From Kuschelorhynchus macadamiae (lineage: Eukaryota; Arthropoda; Insecta; Coleoptera; Curculionidae): a DNA stretch of 64,000 bases. Made by a program: the position numbers and the translations under genes. Position 1 is the stretch's first letter, and the number at the start of each line of letters is the position of its first letter. Shown here in pieces: positions 21,191 to 33,956 of this stretch. The notes under the pieces are model-generated. The model was not told where the DNA came from, searched no databases, and saw nothing but the letters and a program-made list of their open reading frames with translations. The stretch covers positions 744,001 to 808,000 of the forward strand of contig JAUTXW010002103.1 of NCBI GenBank assembly GCA_030620095.1, in the 5' to 3' direction.

Positions 21191-24100
21191 ATCCGTGTAT
21201 CTTGTTATTTTGCATTGGCAATAGAAAAATGTATGAAATATGCACCGTATTTCAGTAGGTAGCGACTTTGTTTCTTTTCTAATTAATGTCCAATAGATAA
21301 ACAAAAAAGAAATAAATATTACTAAATTAAAACATAAAAAACTGAATACATGTCAAATTGTAAGGTTTATTGAAATAAGACTTGTTAACTCTACAATATC
21401 ATATTGTTGTACTTTTCATGCGCTTCAAGTCGAAATTTTGACAAGCAGCTTTTATTAAAAGGACTTTTCTTTTGAAAAATTACATTTTCAGTTGTTTTAG
21501 TACGTTAATACCATATATACGCAGAATTTCACTTAGAAACCCAAAATAAATAAAAATATGCCAAATAAATATAAAAATCCACGCGACCAACCAAAACATT
21601 TGCCCGACTTTATGCGTGATTTTACGCAGCAAATGAATATATTTTGGCTTCACCAAAAAGCAATAATGTATTTTCGTTTGTTATTTTCAATAATAAATTA
21701 CACTGTGCAATTCTGAACGTTGTTAATCAGGGTCATTTTCTAGGTTATTTACTACTCTTAACAGAATTTAAGTATCATTATTTAGAAAATTGCTGCTCAA
21801 ATTACACGCAACAATATCATCCTTCCGCGCTCAGCCAAGTTCGCCATAATCTGTATTTTATTTTCGTCTATTTTAAACCGACTTTCTCCATTATGTATAT
21901 TCTTTGCTTCGCACAGATCATTAAGTTAGTCTCGTCTCGGCTAAAACGGGAGACTTCGCATTAAAATAGGTCAAACCTCCATTTCTAACGGAAAGTATGC
22001 CATAAATACTAAAAAAATCCCCCAACCTATCACAGTATATTGTTTCGCTAACATGATTTATTGATACATTAAACAAAAATGGCAAGTTTATCTTCGAATG
22101 GCATGTTCGGGCTACATAAATAAATAAAAAGCAACTCAGCTAAGCTGTGTAGTGTGACAAAGTGCACTCAAGACCAGTCGCTCGATATTTACGTCTTAAG
22201 ACGAATGGGTTTACAAAGCAAATTCGTGACTAAGTGTTAAAAAATTGAGTTTATGTAATTCTTAACGCGCACAAAGAATTCTAGGAATTTCCTGATATCA
22301 CGACCAGAAATAAACGAAGCTATTAGTGAATAAATTTCAGCAGTATTTAAAAGCAGTACAATATTTAATTTAGGAAACTCCTTAATTACTATTATTAACA
22401 TTAACACAAAATGTTTATACGCATCTTAACTTCTCATAGAAAAAAAAAGGTCCCAAAAACGCCTCCGCAGTTCGGCTCCTTTGTAACACCTTTCAAGAAT
22501 TTTAAGTCCTTGACACTTTTTGGACGGGAGAATCTAATAAGGAAAATATCCAGAAGCATACATTCTATAGATGTGCTATAGCTACTTCCGGTCCCTCGGG
22601 AACTGGATTTTGTGACGTCAGCCCTGGCCGTGTCGATCTAACGAAAGCAGACTACGTCACACACAGAATTTCCCTACAGCCGCCTTGATTGTCAGTGAAT
22701 TTGCGCACCTGTAAAGTTCATGCATCCTTGAGTAGATCCTAGAAAGAATTACAGGGGAACATTTTTCATACTCGCGGAATAAATAATAGGCGTTGAAAAC
22801 GAGATCATATGTTCCTTTTTACATGTTACTTAAGGCCGGTTCGACAATGCCACCTTTTTGCTCATTTAAGTATCAAATTCTGACAGGCTGTCAAAATTAG
22901 AGAGAAAATGAAGAAAAAGCTGTCATTACTGAAGACACCTTTAATTACCAACATACATCTCAATTTTGTTTTAAGAATACACGATAGATAGTTAAACTAG
23001 TTGACTTGTATAAACAACCTCTCTTTAAACTTTGCGTGACCATCGAAGCATGACAAAGTTGAGTTCCGAAACATCACACGCCTTCCTAAAAATTAAATCG
23101 AATGGAATGTTCTATGCAGATTGTGAAATGAAATGAAACGTGGATGTATTTTTATGATCCCGAGTTGAAGCAAAAATCAAAGCAGTTGCATAAAGAGACC
23201 AATTCCCAAAGAGGGGCGTGCCATAAGCTGAAAGAGTAATAGCTTCAGTTTTCTTAAACTCCACAATAGATTATAAAACTTAAGGTCAGACGCTGTAATA
23301 ACTGCACTCCTCCTGGATGAGAATGCTCCAGTTCGCAAGTCCCGCAATGCTGTGAAGAAATAAACCATCATCCGTTCACTCCTGATTTAGTTCATTGGGT
23401 TATTTTGTATCCTATGCTATACTTTAAAAAGATCTTCGTGGGGGGTATTTTCAAGGCCAGACCGCAATGTAGACGTGTATTAATGAAAGTTTTAAGGAAA
23501 AAAACAGAAACACTTGTTAATTTTGACGGATAAAATGCCATTGATAAAAATAAAAAGAAAATAAGTAAATTTTAAGTAAATTGTTTTATCTACGTTATAA
23601 TCATTGTATTAACTAAGTTAAAAATAATGCAACAAAAATAAAGGAATTAAAACATTGTAATAGTTACTATCAGAGGTCGGGTATCACAACATTTTGTAAT
23701 ATTCTTCATAAAAAAACTGGTAATTATAGACTAATTAAAATGTTCTCAGATATAACAGTATGTAAATTCTTTGAAGCTGTTAAACGTTCGACTATATGAT
23801 AGATGATCATATCTAAAGTTCTATATTTAGGATATTAAATGAACTATCCTGGCCCAACCTGACACACCTCTGGTCGTTTTTAAATAATATTAATAAATTT
23901 TAATTTAAAAGAATTGTAGTTATATGTGTCTTAAATTTTGAATTATGTCTGAATGATCAACAACACCCTGTGAAGTTTAAGAGTAATGTAAAAATGATTC
24001 GTAATTACAACAGAATTATCTTTCCTTAATTAAATGAATCTTCCTAATAATGAACCCGCATAATAGAATCTGTCCTAACAAGACAACCAAGTGAAATAAA

Positions 24101-24785
24101 CTTTTGCTTATTAAGCACCAAAACTAATGTAGAATGCAAGCCAACTTTCCTAATGAATAAGCTTCCCCTATTTAGAACGCATGTATTTTAGTCAAAGTCG
24201 ACCTTCTACAAAGTTATTAGTCAAAGTTGCAGAATATATAAATAAGGTGCCTGACAACATGCAGTGAGGAGCATCTACTCTATTTTGTTGTCACATATAT
24301 AATGGTTTTCTTAGGTATAACAATATTTTTCTCCAAGAGACTCTGACATAATAATATACGGATACTAAGGGTTAAAATACAGGCAAGCTTAATGGTGTCA
24401 AGCAGCCAGAAAAGTTGTTTCTATGCAAATCGATGTAAATAAATTATTTTTGATTCTATTTTCAAACATACAGAGTGGTCCGCTGAGCCGATGCATTGGT
24501 GGTATTTTTTTTAATTCTAATTAAATATTCCATTCATCATGTAATATACTACATATATACCGACCATTTATGAAACATTCATGTTAGCCATATGGTGTAT
24601 TTTTTCTAAAGAATTTGAAAACGCGTTTTAAACTTTAATTTGACTTTTAGTAAGAGCGCTTTGTGATAGAAAGTGTTTCCCGGCTCCCTGTATTGTAAGC
24701 AACCTATTTTGACACTGCTTTGACAGAGGTAAGTGAAAGTTACTCAACGATGTATTGGTTGCCCTTAACAACAGGATGAAAGTCA
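21191..24785. other. Long gene-poor stretch with a GC-richer island
   Basis: No convincing gene. Open frames at 21644-21964 and 23177-23371 show no recognisable family. A lone CACCCTGTG box is at about 23964, and a CCCTGTAT end near 24686. Confidence 0.4.
22440..22720. promoter_or_regulatory. GC-richer island with CRE-like sites, possible regulatory element
   Basis: Base composition is clearly less AT-rich than the flanks and the sequence does not match any repeat in the window. It has a palindromic TGACGTCA at 22613-22620 and a TACGTCA at 22653-22659, plus GGAAGT/CTTCCG ETS-like strings near 22585. It could be an enhancer or alternative promoter of 14-3-3 epsilon. This is a guess from composition and motifs. 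Confidence 0.3.
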
Positions 24786-26140
24786 ACTTACATCCCTAGG
24801 GAAATAATAGTCTAAAATTATTATAAGTAGCTTTAATTTTTGATTTCATCAACATCACAAAAATCCGGACAAAAATCCGGTGATATTAATTGAAATGAAT
24901 AATAATGGTACAATTGCAATTATTAACAAAATTTGGAAACACGTTTTCTCGTTTCTTCTCGATGTGTATTACATTTTCTGACTCCACAGAACCCTTCATT
25001 TCAAAGCAATGTTTCTGTCACTGTTGAAGCACTGCAAGAGACTTCTAGCCGGGGTTTATTGTATAAAATCGTATTCGCTACTTCCTTTTTATTATTGAGG
25101 CTCTCAGCTACGTAACTTTCCGCAATAGTAGCGGATTTCCATCCACCATGTCGCTTGATAGCTAATACATCAACTCCAGTATTTGCTAATAAAGTTGCCG
25201 ACGTTCTTCTAAAAGAGTGTCCAGTATACATTTTGAAGTTCTCAAACTTTAGAAATTTCGCAATTTTACTTGGAATTGACGAAAACGTATTTTTCCCGAC
25301 AGGCTGGTTTAAGCACTTTTCATTTTAATATCGCATAAAGAAGCGCGGATTAATAGTCGTCATGTGGGATCTTGTATCAATGTACTTTTGAATTATTTTG
25401 AAATGACAAACGTGAGTGTCGTCACTTTTTGTCACTGTAAATGTACGTGACTATGACTTCTTGACTTATTTTAACATTGTCCATTTTTATTTCACAAAGT
25501 TCATCAGAACGGCACGCTCCAGCAACTCCCATTACCATTACGACCTTCAGCAATAAGTATAATCATCGGGGACTTCAAGCATGAACTTATTCACATCTTC
25601 CCTGTTAAACACATTCGATTTTTTGGGTCTATAACCATCATTTTTCCTTTTCAAAAATGCTCGAAGTTTTGGATACTTAGAAATATCTATATTTTCCTCT
25701 ATAAAAAGGGTGGACATCAACATCGAATACGCACACCATAAGCTTGACGGGGACTTCAATATAGCACTTTTTCCGTGGAAATACGCCAAAAACAAGGTTT
25801 CTGATACTGCAGTAGCCGTCTTGCTTTGGAACCAATTCTTAAAGGATTTATATGCTGCTTCATACTTTTTTTTCGACTTTTTCGGTAGTAGCAATAAACA
25901 AGCAATATTCGCTGATTCTTTTATGTCTGAAACATCCATTTTGTCCACACAGAATCAAACAATTCGACTTCTTCAAACTTTTCGCTATGAATTGTCAACT
26001 TGACGTTGTTGATAAAATAAAAACTGCTTACGTTGCTCTGAAACGGATCACGGCTGCCTTCATAATTTAATGAGAATGCTATTTGTAAACGTACAATACA
26101 AGGAAGTGAAAAAATTTTATATACTATATGGGATGTAAGT
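24786..26140. other. ACTTACATCCC inverted pair flanking the Crypton-type gene
   Basis: ACTTACATCCC at 24786-24796 faces GGGATGTAAGT at 26130-26140. A third copy, ACTTACATCCC, is at 26218-26228. Whether these define an element carrying the recombinase gene or are unrelated MITE ends is unclear. Confidence 0.35.
24998..25948 (-). pseudogene. Crypton-type tyrosine recombinase, nearly complete
   Basis: Reading down from 25948 the minus strand encodes an N-terminal SAM-like/core-binding domain (KKYEAAYKSFKNWFQ, LWCAYSMLMSTLF, YPKLRAFLKRKNDGYRPKKS) and, after a frameshift near 25550, VMVMGVAGACRSDEL with the first catalytic arginine (about 25510). After more frame changes come CLNQPVGKNTFSS, then GHSFRRTSATLL with the HxxR signature, HGGW and the nucleophile candidate in ESYV. 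The stop is at about 24998. R, HxxR, H/W and Y are all visible, so the copy decayed recently. Tyrosine recombinases of this layout are encoded by Crypton elements in insects; domesticated relatives also exist. Confidence 0.8.
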
Positions 26141-26240
26141 ACATTAACCAATCTCGAACTTTTTTGCCAGGCCTCGCTATCGCTCGGGCGCAAACTCGTC
26201 CTCGACTGGTAAATGTTACTTACATCCCTTATAGTATAAA
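26119..26240. repeat. Small inverted-repeat element, about 120 bp
   Basis: TATACTATATGGGATGTAAGT at the left (split at 20 for display: TATACTATATGGGATGTAAG) pairs with ACTTACATCCCTTATAGTAT at the right. The interior is GC-richer (CTCGCTATCGCTCGGGCGC). It looks like a MITE. Confidence 0.65.
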
Positions 26241-27143
26241 TAACTATTTTGTTTGTGGAATAACCTATATTTAAATACCTTTCTAGTCATTTATCCATTT
26301 CCAAATGTATGTAGTTTATCTTTATTCTAGCCGTTTATGATATATTACTAATTTATTATTACTTATGAACTTTACGACACAAAATATCGGAAAATATCAC
26401 GGCAAAGGTATCATATAGTTGATCCGTTGGATGCTTACCCATATTCACACGAAGCAAATCGAAATTGCGTGGATTAAATTGTCAAAAGAAAGTCACATTC
26501 ATTATGGACACAGATACAATTGTGAATAATAATCTATATATTTAGAATAAGACAATTTTTTTCAGCAAGTTCGTGAGATAGTGTACTGCACCAACTAAAA
26601 TAATTTTTTTTTGAAATGATTATCTGGTTACCGAGAATTTTCAACACAATTTTTTGTATTGCTTTATTGCGTATTTTTTCTATAAAACCAATATGTTTTC
26701 CTCAATACCATTTCTGAACGATGTGGTGAATGCGCCCAATCTTTGCCACTGGAAACTCATCGCGCCATCTAACAGAAAAGGCAGAACAAGATCTGCCGAG
26801 CCAGTTAGTTATAATAAGTTAAGTTAATATTAAAAAAAACGGTACAAGATTTTATAAAAACACAAATACGAACAATATAAAATGACAATAATAATAACAT
26901 CCAAATCCTTGACGGGTTTGACGTGTTAATGTTGATGTCTTTGTCTAAGAAGTTCGTTTTGTTAATTTAATCTTTTTACATATTTCTTGAATGTATTCAT
27001 ATTCGAAAGAAAATATTTCATGCTTCATTCTTTTCTTTTATTATTGATTTATAGAATACCAGTCGATAGGAGAAACGCGATGTTTAATGTCTGATATTTT
27101 CATCGAGTGATGAAGCATGGGCAAAGATCCGGCGGCCCAACTA
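26241..27143. other. AT-rich spacer, no gene seen
   Basis: Nothing recognisable. Confidence 0.4.
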
Positions 27144-28760
27144 TACAGGGTGTCCCAAATTCGAAGCATATCATTGGGAGCTCAGAAACTATAGGAGAAA
27201 CAAAGTCGGTTAAATTCGGGCAAAGTTGCGCAATTTCATGCCAATCAGAATGCCGCCTTAAAAGTCGGTTAAATTCCGAATACTTCCGAAGATATTCGAA
27301 AAAACCAAATATCCGCGATTCCGTTTTTATTTTTCTCTCTCTATTTTCATTGTCACTTTTTCTGCTTTACAAGATGGCGCTGCTAGATTTTCAATCCCAC
27401 GTTTCGTTTCTTCGCAAACATCATCAACTTTGTTTTTTTTTAATAGGCAAAAAATTCTTTTATGCTTAATTAACTTTTAAATTCTAAATTCAATGATATA
27501 ACACACTTGACATATCCGATGTTTCGAGCCGAAAATCCATCATCAGTGCTAGTTGGTGATGATGGCGATGGAACGAAACGTCCGATCAAAAGCCTGATGA
27601 CCCCATCTTGCAGAGAAGAAAAAATGGCCATAAAAATGTCGAATTTATTTTGGTTTTATTTATTTAAGTAAAATCAGAAAAAAATTATTTGTTAAAATTT
27701 AAGTTCTGGCAATTGATTTTATAATGAATTTATTTAAAAAAAGTAGAAAAAATATTTATTTTTTCAGTGAAAGCTTCGAGAATATATTTTCATTAAAAAC
27801 TAAAAAATTTAGGAACTACAAAAATTCTACAAATTTTAATTGAAAAAAAAAAGAATTCAAATACATTACTAAATATTTAGCAAATACAGGAAAGTAGCAA
27901 AAATATAAACATTACAACAAGTATTGAAAACCGTTTGGTTCAATACATTTTTGGGTTAATCGATTAATTTTGTAAATTGCGCGTTTAATGGTTCTTGCTC
28001 GAATAGCTCTTATTCCTGTCACTAAATTATAACGCAGTTCTTCGATATTTTCGGACAAATTCCGACATAATCGGACCCAGAGATAGTAATCTAAGAGGAT
28101 GTAAGTCCGGGTTTCTTGCTGGCCAGCGTACAACCTCTTGATTCCCAATCCATTTACCAGGAAATAAAAGACTGAGAATCTGTCACTTCTCTTCCATTAT
28201 GGGGAGGAGCACCATCTTGCCACCATAGATTTCTTGTTCTATCAAATCTCTATATTTTAGTGTAAGGTGACCATCCAAAAAAAAAATGGGCCAATGATTT
28301 TATTAACGCCACATTCCCACCCGTACACTAACCGATTCCCTTCCTTGAGGTCTCACTTCTTGATTTTGTCGCGGATTATTCACAGACCAATAATGTTCAA
28401 TGTATCGGACGTGGAAAAAGTGCACTCGTCCGTCCAAATTATTTTATTCAAAAAAATCACCATCTTATAATTAATTAGTAAATAACTGGTTACCTTCTAG
28501 TACGCTAAATTAAGTTACAGCATCTAAAATACGAGCTTCTTCTTCCTGATCCATTCGCCCGCCGTATTTCTTTTTTAGGTTTTCAAAACCTCCATGCTCT
28601 GCTAAATTTATGTCAAGTCTTGCAAAATATGAAAAATGTGACTGTTGAGTTTCAAATTTGGGTATTTCTGTGACAAATGTAGTATATGCGTATCAGATCA
28701 CGTTTTTCCAAGCAAGCGAAAGGCATTCTTATTGATAACACAAATCGAGAATAATTAAGA
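27144..28760 (-). mobile_element. Decayed mariner-type element
   Basis: A TACAGGGTGTCCCAAATTCG end lies at 27144, and transposase debris on the minus strand lies at 27912-28750. The right terminus was not found, so the extent is provisional. The GAAACATCGGATATGTC / CTGATGA box at 27509-27546 may be an independent insertion. Confidence 0.55.
27912..28750 (-). pseudogene. Mariner-type transposase relic
   Basis: From about 28750 down, the minus strand shows an HTH-like start (CLEKRDLIRIYYICHRNTQ, then FARLDINLAEHGGFENLKKK), ARILDAV, a first-aspartate remnant (WTDECTFS, about 28430), VRVGMWR, WIGNQEVVRWPARNPDLHPL (about 28100-28150) and a C-terminus NLVTGIRAIRA to YLL at 27912. The second-aspartate block is almost lost. 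At least five frame changes are needed. The HTH and DDE order matches the other mariner-type elements of the window, but the sequence is a separate family. Confidence 0.75.
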
Positions 28761-29719
28761 CTCAAATAAGTAAAGAAAAACGTCAAAATACTCCTGCCAT
28801 TTTGAACAAAAGAAAATTCCATGGCTAAGAATGATGGATAACAAGGAGTATATGACACTATTGCAAAAAAAATGGATACTAATTGAACAAACAAATATTT
28901 TGCCAATTTTGGGTTGGGTTTTACATAACGTAAACATTAAAATACATATCAGCTCTCCAAATAATTAAATGCGTTATTTATAATACAAATATACTATAGC
29001 TAAATGCTTTTATTTAAAAACAAACGTATTTTTTGAGGATTTTTAAAATGCCTCTTGGTTATAAAACGTTTTGTTTAAATCATATTGTGATTTTAATCTT
29101 CAGATACCTACGAGGAAGTAGCTCACGTTATTCCTCCACATACCAAATTCCAAACTACTTAGTTCCTCGGGTTATATCTAATATATAATTAAAATATAGT
29201 ACAATTCCTACCTAACATTTTTAATATATAAAAGCTTATATATTATTATTATGAGTCCTTTAAATTTTGTAATACATCAATATTACTAATATTCAAAGGA
29301 TTATGTATTTCTGATATATTTTTTTTTATATAATTTCTCATATATAGACAATACAAATTATGTATATGTATAAATAAATCATGTGTTTGGAAATAAACGA
29401 TGCGAGAACACAAACAAATATATATAATTTTTATTGAACTTTCTAGTAGATCCACAATAAATGCCTAATATACTCAAAAATAAAATAATGTGATTTAGGT
29501 TGTTCCGCTAATAGTATTTTTAATAAAAGTACCAAAGATTTAGTTACCTTTTTAGTATTATTATTAATATAAATTGCCATCTTCAATTGAACTGAATATC
29601 AATACAAAAACCCTATTAGAAAAGAGTAATTATTTCTAAATAGGGAAGTTAGTAAACATTATGAGTAGTATGGGGTTAAGCAGGAACACGAAAAAAGAAT
29701 ATATGTATTTGTATGTACG

Positions 29720-29721
<2 letters not shown>
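28751..29721. other. AT-rich spacer, no gene seen
   Basis: Nothing recognisable. Confidence 0.4.

Positions 29722-29780
<59 letters not shown>
29722..29780. repeat. (TA)n microsatellite
   Basis: About 59 bases of alternating A and T. It produces artificial YIYIYI open frames on both strands. Confidence 0.97.
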
Positions 29781-29784
<4 letters not shown>

Positions 29785-29799
29785 CGCCATATAGAATAT

Positions 29800-30125
29800 A
29801 CCAAATTTTTCAGGTTGATCCCATTTTCCCACTTAATTTTTGTGTAAGATTTCAACTTAATTTGATAAATAGTTTTTTGATACTGATATTTTAAACTTGT
29901 AGTTTGGCTCCTCGCCAAAATTTTACCAGTTTATTGCTAGGTTACACTTGATTTTTAGGCAAAATTTGAGGTAAATTAGATTAGTAGTTCTTTAGTAATA
30001 TTTTTTAAAATCTTATTAGGCCGCCATTTTGTTCCGTCAAAATTTGAAGTCAGCGGGATAAGTAGTTTTTTAGCTATGCCGCAAACAGACAGACAGATCG
30101 GCGGATTTGAGAATTTTTGGTAAAA
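29800..30125 (-). repeat. 520-bp satellite-like repeat, partial copy, inverted
   Basis: Contains TTAGGCCGCCATTTTGTTCC, GTAGTTTTTTAGCTATGCCGC and a run of GACA. These are the reverse complements of the blocks in the plus-oriented array at 56388-57605. Confidence 0.75.
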
Positions 30126-32574
30126 ACACATTAAATTGCTTGGTATAAACATATATTAAATTAAAGATAAACTAGCCGCCGCTGGTTCAGTCTATAGTGA
30201 AAGCCAACAGGGTTGCCATTTTTGGGATCGGCGACGCAGAGGAAGATATTTGTTTTCTCTAGCACCCCTAACACGCCAAAAACAATAATAGATCCACTTT
30301 CGAAACTATTTATGAATGAAATGTTGAGTCCATCCTTTGTTTTTTAGTCTAAGGGTCTTATGCTCCTACAAATTTGGAAATAGATAACTAGTTCTGGCAG
30401 TTATTTTAAATAATTGGATGCCACCCAATTATTGTTGACAACTCTTGGTAAAAAGTATACATTATCGGGAGACTCGTTTACAAATTGCTCTATATCGTTT
30501 CGTGCTAGAGTTTTAATTTTTTTTGTGCTATAAAATTGTTCAGCACTAGTGGGGAAAGTACACACTTTTCGCACACTCGTAGAAAAAATACTTTTTCTCT
30601 CAGCCCGCTCTTACTAAAAGTCAAATTGGTTTTTAAAAACATTCTCAAATTCTTCAGAAAAAAATACACCAAATTGCTATATTGAATTTTATAATCCAGT
30701 AGGTGCGTTGTACTTAAATGCCGCACTTTTTACTTCGAAAAAATATTAAAACGACAGAGAATTTACCCAATGGTTATAACAACTGAATAAACAGAATTTT
30801 TGGCGCCCCACAGTTATATTTAGAGGTAGATATTTTATTGTCATTCGAAGCCAGAACCTAAAAGGTATCGATTCGAGGGAGGGAAAGGTCAGCTCTAGGC
30901 AGTAAAAGGGTGTCAAATTCCTTGTTGATGAATAATGCGCCCCGAGTGTTTATTTGTTCGCCTCGATTTTGTAACGCTTCTGGTATTTTAATGGGACAGT
31001 TTGTCATTTTGTAAACGGAGAATGGTTTACTGCTAGTGTGCCTATGAATAAATAAGCTTAATTTTTTATGTTTATTAAATAATCGTATTTTAAGAAATGG
31101 CGTAACGTTGGAAAAACTAGAGCGTGATACGTTTCATTGTTTCTGGATGTTTAATGGGCGTTTGTGACGTAATAAATGTAAAAATTCTGCCAAGTTTTAC
31201 ACAACGCTCTTTTCAATTTGATTCACCAGAATATCGATATTATGTATCCGTATTTTGTAAAAATGAAAATAAATATTATTTTATTTATGGGAGACTATTT
31301 ACTTAGAAGGAATATAATCTTAAAGTAAGAATAAAAATAGAGTTCATTATTTACCTATTTAGCCACTGCCAAGATTACCTCACAGTATAAGGTCGATCGT
31401 ACGACGATCCCAAGCCTAGCCAGGAACGCCAATGTTTATATCAATTTATATTACGATGAATACGTTTAAACATGATGCAATACAATTTTCATACAAAGAA
31501 TAGTAATGTGTTTCCAGTGTTAGTTTCTAAGCAGTATAAAGAAATTACTTTTATTGCAAAATAGTAAAATACAAACTAAAATACCCAAAGCCTCAGATCA
31601 GATTACACCAGTAACAAGAGTTTTAGTTAGATATGGCAAACCCGATCGACAACTCCACGTATTGGACCCTCCCACTGTGGTATTAAGACCATCCCACTTT
31701 TTTAACTTAAATTAATTTGCTAAAAATTATTTTATTAGATACCAAGTTTTTCTTAGCATATGTTTTATTGTGTATTTGTTGATATGGTTCAAATCTTCTA
31801 ATTATATGTTGCCTTACTTCAAGAAGCAGCGTTCTAAAGGTGCGGTGAAAAATAATAATTTTTTAAATATTTAATAAATAAGTTTTATTTACTTTATCTT
31901 GGACATTGCGAAACTAGGAGTTTTAGTTGACCTAACTATGGTGCGGCAATGTTAGTTTGTAAAAAAATGGCCGTTTAAGTTTGGAATTTTCTTTTAATCA
32001 CTAAGCTAACAGCAAGATTTCCTTTTCCAGGAGACATGTCTAATGGAAGATACCTTATTCACGTATTTTGAGTCACATGACGTATTAACCAATCCGGTTC
32101 AGTATAATAGAACCTTTATCTCGTCGGGGGTCAAGTGAGAATCCTCAGAAGCAAAATGATACAAGAAAGACTCTGAGGTGATTTGTTTGACGATTACAAT
32201 CCTTTTTCCTAGAATTAAAATAATTATAGAATATATCTATACTATATTAAAATAGTCAAATGACGTCTCATGCTCAAAAAAACGTACTGCGATTTCGAAA
32301 ATCAGTAGATTTTGGATGAAATCTGGGGAAATAATAAACTTTCGGATGATTTCGCGCCTTTTTTTAATTTTCACTTGAGTTGGGCCAATTTTTTATATAA
32401 ATGTAAGGTAAAGTTATTTAAATGGTGATTATTTGACTATTAAAAGTAAAAATGTGTTCGTAAACATATTCTAAACTGGTTAGAATTTAAGATTTACGAT
32501 ATTGAAAATTAAAAAAAAAATCTTTTATTTTTTAAATTTTAGCTATTAACATGGAAAAATAATATAGCGCTCGC
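30126..32574. other. Gene-poor stretch, nothing identified
   Basis: No coding family was recognised. Local GC-richer patches near 30180-30260 and 31380-31440 have no repeat partner in the window. Confidence 0.4.
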
Positions 32575-33130
32575 TTTTTTTACTTTCCTCGCAAGAGGTT
32601 CCGTCGGTTAGTCTGTATGTCTCTCCGCGACAAAGCTCAAGAACTGCTTGTCTTATTTATTTCAAGTTTTGGTTAAAAATTAAAGGTCATATGATGATGA
32701 CTTGGTAACATTTTTGTAAAAATCCTACACGTCTGAACAAAATGACGGTCTATTGAAATGTTAAAAAAATATTACTAAAAAACTGCATATCCATTTTATC
32801 CAAATTTTGCAGAAACATTAGGTGTGACATGACCATCAACTGATAAGTTTTACTACAAATCCAAAATGGCGGCCTAATAAAATGTTATAAAAGTCAATGC
32901 AGAAAACTACAGCATCGAATATGTTATCTAAATCTATATAATCTACACAAGTAACAAAATTTGTCGGCCGTACTGGCGCCGCCATTTTGGATTTCTAAAC
33001 GTTAACTAAAAAAAATCGGATTTTTTATATCCGAGAGTGTAAACATATCAATTCTGAAAATAGTCGGTAATGGAAGTGGTAAAAAATCCATTACAAGATT
33101 TGAACCAGACATACAAACATACAATCAGAC
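32575..33130 (+). repeat. 520-bp satellite-like repeat, diverged copy
   Basis: Shows CTCGCAAGAGG, GTTCCGTCGGTTAGTCTG, GATGACTTGGTAACATTTTT, CAAAATGGCGGCCTAATAAA in the usual order. Confidence 0.75.
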
Positions 33131-33191
33131 GAAGAGGAAGCCAATAAAAGCGCGTTAAAAGCATTGACTATAGTTTAAAACTCTAACAATA

Positions 33192-33280
33192 GTATTCACT
33201 AAAGAGGTTTAAATTTAGACAAAGTCTAACTTGACAGTTACAGGTTTAAGATAACATTTTTAACAACTGAACAAATAATT
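33192..33280. repeat. 89-bp dispersed repeat, copy 2
   Basis: Near-identical, same orientation, to 4521-4609. Confidence 0.85.
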
Positions 33281-33429
33281 GATCTAAATAGGGAACGATA
33301 ATTTCTTTGATATTTGTAAAAATACCTATTAGTCTGATTAAGGAATAGGTAAAAATCCTTCCTTTTGTCAACCATAATGAAGCATGGCCCTTTTCTTCAT
33401 TTTCGTACATCAAATATTTTAACAGGTCG

Positions 33430-33620
33430 TCACTTTGTTTCGCCATATTGAATTCGTACCAATATTTTTTTGTATCATACGCAATATTGGTGAAAAATTA
33501 AATAAAATTAAAGTTAATCGAGTAAGCGGATTTTTTAGCTATAACGGAACAGACCGACCGACCGACAGTAACTGAAAAAGATGAAGATCTGTAAAAACCC
33601 GGAAAGATGACTTTTTCACG
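33430..33620 (-). repeat. 520-bp satellite-like repeat, partial copy, inverted
   Basis: Blocks TTTCGCCATATTGAATTCGT, TTTTTTAGCTATAACGGAAC and GACTTTTTCACG are reverse-oriented pieces of the repeat. Confidence 0.65.
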
Positions 33621-33956
33621 TTTAATGATATTTCCTTATGCGGGAAGTGAAAACTCGCACCGCCACTGGCATTCGTCAACAAATGGCCACGGCTTGAACA
33701 TGGGCCATCCCCACTTCTTGTTTTATCGTAAACATTGGTCGATAGAATATGAAAAATAGGGGAACCATGTTGGCGCATACCCCTAAGGTGATTTATGAAT
33801 GAATTGTGATCTCTACTTCAAGTCTTACTCTAAGAATATAATATTATCTCGATATTTGGCACTGACACAATTTTAAAAATATGGTTGATTCCCAAAATAT
33901 TAATTGTTTGACTTCGAAAGAGCTGTGATTTTTTTTGTGATTTGCCTTGAATTAAT

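Noticed and set aside
21644..21964. 106-codon plus-strand open frame
   Set aside because: No recognisable domain, AT-driven hydrophobic composition, no splice or start context; kept only as part of a gene-poor span.
25710..26070. Plus-strand open frames of 97 and 72 codons
   Set aside because: Antisense shadows of the Crypton-type recombinase N-terminal region.
27107..27469. 120-codon open frame
   Set aside because: It spans the TACAGGGTGTCCC end at 27144 and has low-complexity content; most likely chance within element debris.
27509..27546. Second hammerhead ribozyme candidate
   Set aside because: Core strings and a possible stem III are present, but the flanks that should form stem I do not pair, so it is treated as a relic only.
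29661..29918. Open frames rich in alternating Tyr and Ile on both strands
   Set aside because: They are translations of the (TA)n microsatellite at 29722-29780.
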